A stretch of DNA of 41,137 bases, from assembly GCA_028712695.1 (NCBI GenBank), contig JAQTQZ010000029.1:1-41137 (forward strand), written 5' to 3'. This DNA comes from Methylovulum sp. (lineage in GTDB: Bacteria > Pseudomonadota > Gammaproteobacteria > Methylococcales > Methylomonadaceae). The position numbers and the translations under genes were made by a program. Below are positions 1 through 6,175 of the stretch, one piece after another; the first letter of the stretch is position 1; each line of letters starts with the position of its first letter. The notes below the pieces were generated by a model that saw only the letters and a program-made list of their open reading frames with translations, searched no databases and was not told the origin of the DNA.

Positions 1-58
1 CCTCGACGGCCACTTTGGTTTTAAATTCCGTTGTGTGGTTCTTGCGTACATTTGCCAT
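1..58 (-). CDS. IS3-type transposase OrfA, N-terminal fragment cut by window edge
   Basis: The minus strand from the ATG at 58 encodes MANVRKNHTTEFKTKVAVE before the window ends. This N-terminus, with a basic start followed by FKxKVAxE, is typical of OrfA of IS3/IS911-like elements, where it begins the DNA-binding helix-turn-helix protein. Only 19 residues are visible, so family placement rests on this short motif. The upstream side of the element probably ends somewhere in 59-130, close to the 3' end of the next minus-strand gene, and may have clipped that gene. Confidence 0.6.
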   Translation of the reverse strand, partial: MANVRKNHTTEFKTKVAVE

Positions 59-105
59 ACTTTAGTTTGCCTTTTTGGGTAAGGCTTTCTATCTTAACTG
101 CTGGT

Positions 106-603
106 CTAAAATATGGGGAGTATCATAGTTTCCCTTTCTTGCTGAACAGAAACGAATTTATCCATATTTTCAATACGATTTGTGTTTGCCGATTCTACAG
201 CGGCTTGACTGCTTCCGTTATTGCCGATAAAGGCTTGAGGTTGATAACAAATAGCGTAGCGAGGACGCGCTCCGTTAAGCCACCAATGCACAACACCCGG
301 TAAGGCAATATTTAGCACTGTGGCTAATTCAGTTATTGCTTCCGTTAATACTTGATCGTCATTGTAAATTTCTCTATGTCCATATTTTTCTTTAAGGGAA
401 TAGGCAATAATCTTTTGCGTTTTCTCGTAATCTGGCATAACAAGCCTAGCGGTTTGCATAGGTGTGAGTGTTTGCGGTATCTCTCCGGTGGGTGGTATTC
501 CAACAATTGCGCAAATTTCCTGCTTGTATCGAACATGCAATTTATATTGCTCTTCTTCATCAGCCAAAGCTTTGGCGTGTTTAATAATCTCGGCAAAGTT
601 CAT
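106..603 (-). CDS. hypothetical protein, possible HTH regulator
   Basis: A 165-residue protein starting at ATG 603; a GTG directly before it at 606 is an alternative start. I do not recognise the family. Around residues 85-112 the stretch ending in VVHWWLNGARPRY resembles the recognition-helix region of small phage-type Cro/XRE or YdaS-like helix-turn-helix proteins (compare the common form xSxWLNGxR). A perfect 6-3-6 palindrome lies at 615-629, immediately upstream of the start, as expected for an autoregulated repressor. The C-terminal tail runs into the region next to the IS3-type element and may not be native. No toxin, nuclease or membrane signature is seen. Confidence 0.5.
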   Translation of the reverse strand: MNFAEIIKHAKALADEEEQYKLHVRYKQEICAIVGIPPTGEIPQTLTPMQTARLVMPDYEKTQKIIAYSLKEKYGHREIYNDDQVLTEAITELATVLNIALPGVVHWWLNGARPRYAICYQPQAFIGNNGSSQAAVESANTNRIENMDKFVSVQQERETMILPIF

Positions 604-614
604 CACACATAACC

Positions 615-629
615 ATCACTTTCAGTGAT
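615..629. promoter_or_regulatory. palindromic operator candidate
   Basis: ATCACT-TTC-AGTGAT is a perfect 6-bp inverted repeat with a 3-bp spacer. It lies 11 bp upstream of the start of the minus-strand gene ending at 106. Position and symmetry suit a repressor-binding site; the binding protein is inferred, not shown. Confidence 0.4.
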
Positions 630-660
630 TGCCCTTTCAAAAAAGAAAACCGCGCCAGTG

Positions 661-706
661 GGTGAAAGGTTGCCCACGTTCGCCCCGTCGGGCTAGGTGC
701 GGTTTA
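661..706. repeat. 46-bp direct repeat, copy 1 (flanks higBA)
   Basis: This 46-bp sequence recurs at 1382-1427 in the same orientation with a single mismatch (a676 versus g1397). It contains a short GCCC/GGGC hairpin. It lies just downstream of the higA stop codon, so the two copies bracket the toxin-antitoxin pair. Confidence 0.85.
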
Positions 707-719
707 TTCGGTGTGCCGG

Positions 720-1010
720 TTAGGCGTGTGTCTCCAGCCGTGCTATGGGTTGCCTTGGCTTTTGCCGTGCTTGCCATAGGTCATAATTCGCTTGCATGTG
801 CAGCCAGCTTTCCGCGCTGCCACCTAATGCGTCCGCAAGCCGTAACGCCATTTCAGGCGATAGGGCGGCGCGTCCGTTCAGCACCCGCGATAACGCCGCA
901 CGGGTAACGCCTAGGCGTTCGGCAAACTGTTTGATGGTTATGCCGCTTCCGGTAAAAACGCCGTCTTTCAGGACTTCGCCGGGATGTGGCGGGTTGTGTT
1001 GTTGGCTCAT
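720..1010 (-). CDS. higA: HigA-type antitoxin, XRE family
   Basis: A 96-residue helix-turn-helix protein of the HigA antitoxin family. HPGEVLKD near residue 10 is the usual opening of the family, and an XRE helix-turn-helix follows at about residues 25-60 (FAERLGVTRAALSRVLNG). HigA proteins bind and neutralise the HigB mRNA interferase and repress their own operon. It follows the toxin gene by 11 bp, which is the toxin-first order characteristic of higBA. Length is normal. The gene ends 14 bp before a copy of the 46-bp repeat. Confidence 0.9.
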   Translation of the reverse strand: MSQQHNPPHPGEVLKDGVFTGSGITIKQFAERLGVTRAALSRVLNGRAALSPEMALRLADALGGSAESWLHMQANYDLWQARQKPRQPIARLETHA

Positions 1011-1021
1011 GGGCTTCTCTC

Positions 1022-1300
1022 CTAGTGGTAGTCTTGATAATCAACCAGCACGGCATTATTGCTGTCAAATGTGAAGGTCATCCGCCAGTTTTTATCCACC
1101 CAGACCGCCCAATGGTTTTGCAGGTGGCCTTTTAGCGGGTGTAGCCGCCAATTGGGCAAGTCCATATCATCGGGGCTGGTGGCGGTGTCGAGTTTGGCAA
1201 GCTGTAAGTTAAGGCGTGTGGCATGTTGGGCTTGAATGCCCGCCTTGCTGCCCGTCTCGAAAAATGCTTTTAAGCCTTTGTGCTGGAATGATTTAATCAT
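1022..1300 (-). CDS. higB: HigB-type toxin, RelE superfamily mRNA interferase
   Basis: A 92-residue protein of the HigB/RelE toxin family, which cleaves mRNA at the ribosome. The N-terminal IKSFxHKGLKxFFE, the middle LHPLKGxxxxHWAVWVDKNWRMTFTF and the C-terminal LVDYxDYH are the family's conserved blocks. The first gene of the pair, it is followed by higA after 11 bp. Both look intact, so the module is probably functional. It sits inside an otherwise decayed island, where such modules are often the last cargo to survive. Confidence 0.92.
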   Translation of the reverse strand: MIKSFQHKGLKAFFETGSKAGIQAQHATRLNLQLAKLDTATSPDDMDLPNWRLHPLKGHLQNHWAVWVDKNWRMTFTFDSNNAVLVDYQDYH

Positions 1301-1307
1301 GCCATAA

Positions 1308-1336
1308 AGTGTATAGCGTAGAGTCTCTTAATTCAA
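1308..1336 (-). promoter_or_regulatory. higB: candidate higBA promoter
   Basis: On the minus strand, TTGAAT and TACACT are separated by 17 bp just upstream of higB. Both hexamers match the sigma-70 consensus at four positions. The predicted transcript would start within a few bases of the higB ATG. Weak evidence by eye. Confidence 0.3.
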
Positions 1337-1381
1337 CGCTATTTTGTTGCTGGGTATGGTTTTGAGGGGGGATTTAGCAAT

Positions 1382-1427
1382 GGTGAAAGGTTGCCCGCGT
1401 TCGCCCCGTCGGGCTAGGTGCGGTTTA
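1382..1427. repeat. 46-bp direct repeat, copy 2 (truncates integrase)
   Basis: Second copy of the repeat at 661-706. Its right end coincides with the point where the integrase reading frame loses family similarity, and the frame stops at a TAG inside the repeat (1414-1416). The repeat therefore marks a rearrangement junction. Confidence 0.85.
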
Positions 1428-1575
1428 ACGTCTTTTGTTTTCCGGCAAACCGATAGGCTAAACGCCAAAACTTTCCGCCTTGTGGTGTAACCAACAAAAA
1501 CAGGCCGCCGCCGTCGCTTAGTTTTTGCGGTTTTTCGGTTGGCTTGGTTTTGCGTAGTTGAATATCAGGGAGCAT
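1414..1575 (-). pseudogene. truncated tyrosine integrase (arm-binding domain only)
   Basis: The minus-strand frame from ATG 1575 encodes 53 residues. It reads as the N-terminal arm-DNA-binding domain (DUF4102) of P4-type phage/island integrases: KPTEKPQKLSDGGGLFLLV followed by PQGGKFWRLAYRFAGKQKTL. Full-length relatives have about 400 residues and continue with LALGxYPxVSLAxAR and a catalytic R-H-R-Y domain. Here similarity ends after KTL, exactly where the 46-bp repeat begins, and a stop follows. The gene cannot make a recombinase. It lies about 190 bp from the degenerate attachment site at 1765-1788, the normal place for an island integrase. Confidence 0.85.
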
Positions 1576-1606
1576 GGCGCACTCCTAAAGGGTTGTGGCA
1601 GTTTTG

Positions 1607-1666
1607 TTGGTATCGGTTGCTTCTTGGTGGTCGATACCAATAACTATACCAACAATATGTTGGTAT
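1607..1666. repeat. two inverted repeats carrying TTGGTAT boxes
   Basis: TTGGTATCG (1607-1615) pairs with CGATACCAA (1632-1640), and ATACCAAC (1646-1653) pairs with GTTGGTAT (1659-1666). Both are perfect. They lie between the integrase start and the degenerate attachment site, where integrase arm-type or excisionase sites usually are; that role is inferred. Confidence 0.6.
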
Positions 1667-1696
1667 TTGATGATACTTAGTGACACGGCTTAAGGC

Positions 1697-1732
1697 AATA
1701 AAAAACCCGCTAAGCCTTGCGGCTTGCGGGTT
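1697..1732 (-). terminator. terminator hairpin, copy of the tRNA-Leu terminator
   Basis: AACCCGC-T-AAGCC-TTGC-GGCTT-GCGGGTT forms a strong stem, followed on the minus strand by TTTTTATT. The outer stem and flank match the terminator behind tRNA-Leu (3181-3216), and the distance to the adjacent tRNA-end sequence is the same 33 bp in both places. Confidence 0.7.
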
Positions 1733-1764
1733 ATAACACCGTATGACACGGTGTGATTTTACAA

Positions 1765-1788
1765 TTTGGTACGATTGCCGGTATTGAA
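1765..1788. repeat. degenerate attachment site (remnant of tRNA-Leu 3' end)
   Basis: TTTGGTACGATTGCCGGTAT followed by TGAA aligns with 3249-3273, the 3' end of tRNA-Leu(GAG), with one missing base and three mismatches over 25 positions. Integrases of P4-like islands recombine at tRNA 3' ends and leave such copies. Together with the duplicated terminator this is best read as an old attachment site. Confidence 0.6.
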
Positions 1789-1840
1789 TTTTCTTATAAC
1801 ATAATGATTTTAAACAACTAAAAACAACAACAACCGTGCC

Positions 1841-1860
1841 GTATCACGATTTGTGTCACT
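1841..1860. repeat. 20-bp direct repeat, copy 1
   Basis: GTATCACGATTTGTGTCACT occurs here and, identically and in the same orientation, at 3118-3137. The two copies bracket the remnant genes at 1974-3074. Confidence 0.8.
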
Positions 1861-1923
1861 ACTTTGGTTTTTGCCCTCTGTTTTCGGCAAAACACCCGCA
1901 ACACTTGCCGATATTTCAGGCAT

Positions 1924-1948
1924 AAAAAAACCGCCCGTCAAGGCGGTC
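1924..1948 (-). terminator. rho-independent terminator
   Basis: GACCGCC / GGCGGT stem followed on the minus strand by a run of seven T. It lies 26 bp past the stop of the HTH gene ending at 1974. Confidence 0.7.
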
Positions 1949-1973
1949 AAGATTTTAGCCGGGCTGTGTTATG

Positions 1974-2324
1974 TCAAAAATCCAGCAAATTATCCATTGC
2001 CCGCCCTTTCCGTAGTTTGTCCGGTGAATCTGAGCCGATATGAACCGGCTTCGACACGCCCGCCATAACCAACACTTCTTTTGCCGCTGCCAGACGCACC
2101 GCGTCATTCTCTGAGCCGGTCATCAAGTCCGCTATGGTTTCGATAGCCAAGGCTGCTTTGCTCTGTATTGCCGCCCGTGCCGCCTCCTGAATTTCTGACT
2201 TTAGGCCGTTAAAGTACGCGATAAAAGCATCATCGTTTTTAAGCCATGAATAAACGGTCGTGCGTGTCGTAGCGGCCTGTTCGGCGGTCGTGGTTATAGG
2301 TCGCCCACGGTTTTTCGTCGTCAT
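1974..2324 (-). CDS. phage/island HTH protein, N-terminus probably replaced
   Basis: A protein of 116 residues from ATG 2324. The motif EQAATTRTTVYSWLKNDDAF at about residues 15-35 is the helix-turn-helix of small proteins common in prophages and islands (compare AxxVGVSRTTVxRWLxDPxF), followed by an alanine-rich helical region with LAAAKEVLVMAG. Similar proteins are sometimes annotated as terminase small subunits. The gene overlaps the 3' end of the DUF3631 remnant in another frame. Upstream of the HTH the sequence is shared with that remnant, so the native N-terminus seems to have been lost in a deletion that joined the two genes. Confidence 0.5.
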   Translation of the reverse strand: MTTKNRGRPITTTAEQAATTRTTVYSWLKNDDAFIAYFNGLKSEIQEAARAAIQSKAALAIETIADLMTGSENDAVRLAAAKEVLVMAGVSKPVHIGSDSPDKLRKGRAMDNLLDF

Positions 2325-3074
2325 CACACAAGGCTTCTATCAGGTCGGCGGTGCTGATTTTGTCGGTCTTGTTGTCGAACAGCTCTTTAATATCTGCTAG
2401 CAATTCAACACCGATACTCAGGCTTTCCGCGTCTGAGCCGGACAACTTCAAAGCCGCCCGTGTTGCCCTGTCCAGCCAAGCCGCCCCCGCCAGTTCGGCA
2501 ATGGCTAGCAAGGCTTCCCAATTGTCTTGGGCGCGGTCATGCAGGGCATTAGGTAGCACCGGCTTGGCTTGCCTTAATGCGGTGCGGTTGTCGTCGGCAA
2601 AACGTGCGAGCTTCGATACTAGGTCATCGAACAATTCCGGTTCAGCATGGCGCAACCTCTACACGTTTTCATTCGGCATTTTCCGGCGTAACTCCAGCGC
2701 GATAGCCCTGTCCATCAGGGTTTCTGATAAATGCCCGATACCCGCCAAGGCTTTTGCGCCCCAAACGTTGAAACGTGTTGGCGTGAAGGTGTCGCCCAGA
2801 CTATAAAACGTTTAATGGTGTTGGCGATCCCGTCGAGCAATTCAGCCGCGCCGACTTCCTCATGCCACGGGTCGGGAACGGTGAAAATATCTTGTTCCTG
2901 ATCTGGTTGTGACTCTTTCCGGTGTGCGGCTATTTGTTTATCAAGGGTGGCTGGCCTCACCCTCAACGCCTTGGCTTCGTCCCCCCTCACACGGTCATAG
3001 TCCATTGGTGATAAGGTTGCTAATCGCTGTATAGCTGCCCTGTAAACCGCGTCCTTATTGAGTTTTTCCGCCAT
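2239..3074 (-). pseudogene. broken DUF3631 (island replication/helicase-like) gene
   Basis: Three pieces of one DUF3631 protein follow each other on the minus strand. From ATG 3074, with a GGAGG site, comes the N-terminal part (LSPMDYDRVRGDEAKALRV, then DPWHEEVGAAELLDGIA). Around 2794-2803 a large internal deletion with a frame change removes the ATP-binding core. The next frame reads TRFNVWGAKALAGIGHLSET and is interrupted by an in-frame TAG at 2659-2661. The C-terminal part (RHAEPELFDDL, later DNWEALLAIAELAG and LLADIKELF) continues to 2239, ending in unrelated residues after PWATYN. DUF3631 occurs in primase/helicase-like proteins of phage satellites and islands. The gene is clearly dead. 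Confidence 0.85.
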
Positions 3075-3117
3075 TTCATGCCTCCATTTGTGATACGTTT
3101 TTAGGCTACATTAGCCT

Positions 3118-3137
3118 GTATCACGATTTGTGTCACT
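3118..3137. repeat. 20-bp direct repeat, copy 2
   Basis: Identical to 1841-1860. Just upstream, GTGATAC (3087-3093 region) and GTATCAC form an inverted pair around a GGCTA/TAGCC hairpin, so this copy is part of a larger dyad in front of the DUF3631 remnant. Confidence 0.8.
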
Positions 3138-3180
3138 GTTTGGCGTGTATGTTATGGGATTTCGCTGTATTTCGCTGGAC

Positions 3181-3216
3181 AATAAAAAACCCGCCAAGCC
3201 AGATAACTTGCGGGTT
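3181..3216 (-). terminator. tRNA-Leu terminator
   Basis: AACCCGC...GCGGGTT stem followed on the minus strand by TTTTTTATT, 35 bp past the tRNA 3' end. Confidence 0.75.
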
Positions 3217-3250
3217 CTTGTACTTCGTTGGGTCTCTTTAAACCCCTATT

Positions 3251-3335
3251 TGGTACCGATGGCCGGATTTGAACCGGCACGACTTGCGTCACCACCCCCT
3301 CAAGATGGCGTGTCTACCAATTTCACCACATCGGC
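3251..3335 (-). tRNA. tRNA-Leu(GAG)
   Basis: The minus strand gives a class II tRNA of 85 nt with encoded CCA. The acceptor stem GCCGATG pairs with CATCGGT, the D-arm contains AATTGGTAGAC, and the anticodon stem CCATC/GGTGG closes the loop TTGAGGG with anticodon GAG. A short variable arm and GGTTCAAATCC T-arm follow. In pseudomonads and relatives a leucine tRNA follows secG in the same place. The 3' end borders the genomic island and is the likely integration target. Confidence 0.95.
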
Positions 3336-3450
3336 TTAAAATTTATGGCATTGTTAACTTTGTATAGTTATCCATTTTATTCACTTGGAAATATTGATGT
3401 ATAAATTAAAACCTATACTAAATTGACAATGCCAAGTTTATTATTGCCGA

Positions 3451-3906
3451 CTATTTTTTTACTGGCTTTTCAATCGGTTTAATTGTTTCTGCGGCAGGCA
3501 CTTCAGTTTGCTTTATTTCTTCAGTTGGGGCAACGGCTTTATCCGGAGCGGGTACCGCCAGTATTTCTTCAGTGACGGTTGGCGTCACTGCTGTTTCTTT
3601 AGAGCCAGGGACATCAGGGAGTGTTTGTGTGTTTTGGTTGGCAACCGGCTCGCTCATAAGGTCGTATACTGCGCCTTGCTTGCTATTTAGCACTGCAAGC
3701 CCAAGGCTGGTTGTAAAAAACAATGCGGCCAAAATTGCTGTAGTACGGGACAAGAATGATGCTGCACCTTGGGCGCCAAAAACAGAACCTGAAGAGCCAC
3801 TGCCAAAAGCAGCGCCGGCGTCCGCCCCTTTGCCTTGCTGGATCAATATTAAGCCAATAATGCCTAAGCCCAACAAAACGTGAATAACAATAATTAATTG
3901 ATACAT
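3451..3906 (-). CDS. secG: protein translocase subunit SecG
   Basis: A 151-residue inner-membrane protein. SecG assists SecYE/SecA in moving proteins across the membrane. The first hydrophobic helix ends in the family signature LIQQGKGADAGAAFGSGSSG (about residues 22-41). It is followed by SVFGAQGAASFLSRTTA and a second helix at about 57-72. The C-terminal 65 residues form an acidic/Pro-rich tail of low complexity (repeated P, E, V, K), longer than in many homologues. It sits 17 bp behind tpiA, the usual arrangement, and tRNA-Leu follows. Confidence 0.95.
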   Translation of the reverse strand: MYQLIIVIHVLLGLGIIGLILIQQGKGADAGAAFGSGSSGSVFGAQGAASFLSRTTAILAALFFTTSLGLAVLNSKQGAVYDLMSEPVANQNTQTLPDVPGSKETAVTPTVTEEILAVPAPDKAVAPTEEIKQTEVPAAETIKPIEKPVKK

Positions 3907-3923
3907 GAAAGTCTAAATTTCTT

Positions 3924-4673
3924 CTAAATCGAATGATAAATCTTTAAAAAGGATTCCGCATCCAACGAAGCCCCACCTATTAAGCCACCGTCAATATCTG
4001 GCATGGAAAACAAGCCTTTTGCATTATCAGGTTTGGCGCTGCCACCATATAAGATAAGTAATTTTTCGGCAATTGCTTGGTCTTTAGCCGAAATATATTG
4101 ACGAATATAATGATGAACTTCTTGAGCTTGTTCATCTGTTGCCGTTTTTCCTGTGCCTATCGCCCATACCGGCTCATAAGCGATTACCGCTGCACCAAAA
4201 GCGGCTATGCCTGCCTGATTGATAACAGCGTCCAGTTGCTCTTCAATGATGGCAAAGGTCTGGTCTTGTTCACGTTGTTCCAAGGTTTCACCTATGCACA
4301 GGATAGGGGTGATATTTTGTTCTTGGGCTTGGCAAAAACGGGCTGCAACAGTTTCATTGGTGTCACCATAGTAGGTGCGCCTTTCTGAGTGTCCTACCAA
4401 TGCGTATTGGCAGCCAAATTCTTTTAGCATTGAGGCCGAAATTTCACCAGTAAAAGCACCTGATGGTTTATCTGCAACATTTTGTGCACCTAAAGCCAAT
4501 GCGGTGCCTTTAACAATTTCACTAACACAATCGAGATAGACATAGGGCACACAAACGGCAATGCCTGCATTACTGCGTTCATCTAAACCTGCGGTAATGC
4601 CTTGTGCAAGCAGCTTTGCGCTAGCACGCGTACTGTTCATTTTCCAATTGCCTACAACCAGTGACTGACGCAT
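3924..4673 (-). CDS. tpiA: triosephosphate isomerase
   Basis: A 249-residue TIM-barrel enzyme interconverting glyceraldehyde-3-phosphate and dihydroxyacetone phosphate. Catalytic residues are visible: Lys11 in GNWKMN, His95 in LVGHSERR, Glu167 in AYEPVWAIGTGK (which also holds the mobile loop), and the phosphate-binding LYGGSAKPDN near the C-terminus. I start it at ATG 4673 because GGTGGAG lies nine bases before it; the upstream GTG at 4688 is part of that ribosome-binding site. The gene is between glmM and secG. Confidence 0.96.
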   Translation of the reverse strand: MRQSLVVGNWKMNSTRASAKLLAQGITAGLDERSNAGIAVCVPYVYLDCVSEIVKGTALALGAQNVADKPSGAFTGEISASMLKEFGCQYALVGHSERRTYYGDTNETVAARFCQAQEQNITPILCIGETLEQREQDQTFAIIEEQLDAVINQAGIAAFGAAVIAYEPVWAIGTGKTATDEQAQEVHHYIRQYISAKDQAIAEKLLILYGGSAKPDNAKGLFSMPDIDGGLIGGASLDAESFLKIYHSI

Positions 4674-4730
4674 TGTTATTAGCTCCACCTAGAATAAAAT
4701 CGCCTATGATATAGTTTAATAACAACCAAT

Positions 4731-6071
4731 TCAAGCATCTATTGCTTTCTGAACTTCATCAGCAAGTTGCTGTGCATAATTTTCTACTAAATCGCGCTGT
4801 TGGCCTTCCACCATCACACGAATTAATGGCTCAGTGCCTGATGCCCTCAATAGTACGCGACCTTGCGTACCTAACTTGGATTCTAATGATTTTACTGCTT
4901 TCTTAATGCTTTCATTGTTATCAGGGTTAACTTTTTTAGTGCTTTTAATGTTAATTAGGATTTGTGGAAACTTCTGCATCCCAGATTTTAGTTCGTGCAA
5001 AGATTTACCGCTACACTGCATTTCTGCCATGACTTGCAACGCCGCGATAATGCCGTCGCCTGTTGTGGTTTTATCTAAACAAATGATATGCCCGGAGTTT
5101 TCACCACCTAAAATGCCTTTGTGCTCATTCAACATTTCCATGACATAGCGGTCTCCAACTTTAGCCCTTAATAAATTAATGCCCAAGCTTTTTAAGCCAT
5201 GTTCCATACCTAAATTGCTCATTAATGTCCCTACTACCGGCCCTGCCATCTGTCCCGATGCCATCCTCGATTTTGCAATAATGTAGATAAGCTCATCACC
5301 ATCAACAATTTCACCTTTATGGTCAACCATAATCAAACGGTCACCATCACCATCTAGTGCGATGCCGAAATCGGCGTGATGGGCAAGAACGCTTGCAACG
5401 AGTTGCGCTGGTTTGGTTGCCCCGCAATCCTCATTAATATTAATGCCATTGGGGTCAACGCCAATGGCAATGACTTCTGCCCCCACTTCACTGAACACAT
5501 GGGGCGCGATATGGTAAGTCGCCCCATGGGCGCAATCAACAACGATTTTCATGTCGCCAAAATCCAGGCGTGTCGGCACACTCGCCTTACAAAACTCTAT
5601 GTAACGCCCTGGTGCATCATTTAACCGTTTCGCCTTCCCTAATTTTGATGAGGTTACGGTCGTCATAGGTGTTTCTAGGTAGCTTTCTATCTGGTGTTCT
5701 ATGTCATCAGGCAGCTTGGTCCCATGCACAGAAAAAAATTTGATACCATTGTCATAATAAGGGTTATGGGAGGCGCTTATCACTATGCCTGCTTGTGCCC
5801 TTAAGGTGCGTGTTAAATATGCAATGCCAGGCGTGGGCATGGGGCCTAGTAAACGGGTGTCGACACCGGCAGCAGTCAGGCCAGCCTCTAGTGCCGACTC
5901 AAACATATATCCTGAAATGCGGGTATCCTTACCCACCAATACAAAATCATTCCCTGCATTGGCAAGCACCTTTCCGGCAGCCCAACCTAGTTTCAATAAA
6001 AAATCCGCTGTTATTGGTGGCTTGCCGACTTCACCTCGAATACCATCCGTTCCAAAATATTTTTTTGTCAT
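4731..6071 (-). CDS. glmM: phosphoglucosamine mutase
   Basis: A 446-residue enzyme converting glucosamine-6-phosphate to glucosamine-1-phosphate for peptidoglycan and lipopolysaccharide precursors. It opens with YFGTDGIRG. The phosphorylated serine is Ser101 in [17 protein letters not shown], the Mg2+ loop is DGDGDR near residue 240, the sugar-binding GGENSGH follows, and the phosphate-binding [12 protein letters not shown] is near the C-terminus. Length is normal. It is usually preceded by folP, which is absent here: the upstream gene is ftsH with a terminator in between, so glmM probably has its own promoter. Confidence 0.97.
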   Translation of the reverse strand: MTKKYFGTDGIRGEVGKPPITADFLLKLGWAAGKVLANAGNDFVLVGKDTRISGYMFESALEAGLTAAGVDTRLLGPMPTPGIAYLTRTLRAQAGIVISASHNPYYDNGIKFFSVHGTKLPDDIEHQIESYLETPMTTVTSSKLGKAKRLNDAPGRYIEFCKASVPTRLDFGDMKIVVDCAHGATYHIAPHVFSEVGAEVIAIGVDPNGININEDCGATKPAQLVASVLAHHADFGIALDGDGDRLIMVDHKGEIVDGDELIYIIAKSRMASGQMAGPVVGTLMSNLGMEHGLKSLGINLLRAKVGDRYVMEMLNEHKGILGGENSGHIICLDKTTTGDGIIAALQVMAEMQCSGKSLHELKSGMQKFPQILINIKSTKKVNPDNNESIKKAVKSLESKLGTQGRVLLRASGTEPLIRVMVEGQQRDLVENYAQQLADEVQKAIDA

Positions 6072-6120
6072 AGTGCTACCGTTTAATGACCTGGTTTTTT
6101 GCTTGAGCCGATTTTAAGAT

Positions 6121-6153
6121 ACTAAAAAAAAGAGAGGCATCATGCCTCTCTTT
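6121..6153 (-). terminator. ftsH terminator
   Basis: AAAGAGAGGCA / TGCCTCTCTTT is a long stem followed on the minus strand by eight T. It lies between the ftsH stop (6176) and the glmM start (6071) and should separate the two transcripts. Confidence 0.85.
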
Positions 6154-6175
6154 ATAGCTTCAAATTGAAAAGTTT

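Larger units (their letters stand above)
1576..1973. other. attachment/intergenic region of the island
   Basis: No credible gene in these 398 bp. They hold four TTGGTAT boxes in alternating orientation (1606-1666), a terminator hairpin (1704-1732), the degenerate tRNA 3' end (1765-1788), one copy of a 20-bp repeat (1841-1860) and a second terminator (1924-1948), each listed separately. Confidence 0.6.

Noticed and set aside
1974-2324. Functional phage terminase small subunit
   Set aside because: Only the HTH and a helical tail are visible, there is no large subunit, and the N-terminus seems to be fused from another gene. Kept as an HTH protein only.
4673-4688. Upstream GTG start for tpiA
   Set aside because: The GTG overlaps the ribosome-binding site of the ATG at 4673, and the extra residues are not part of the family.
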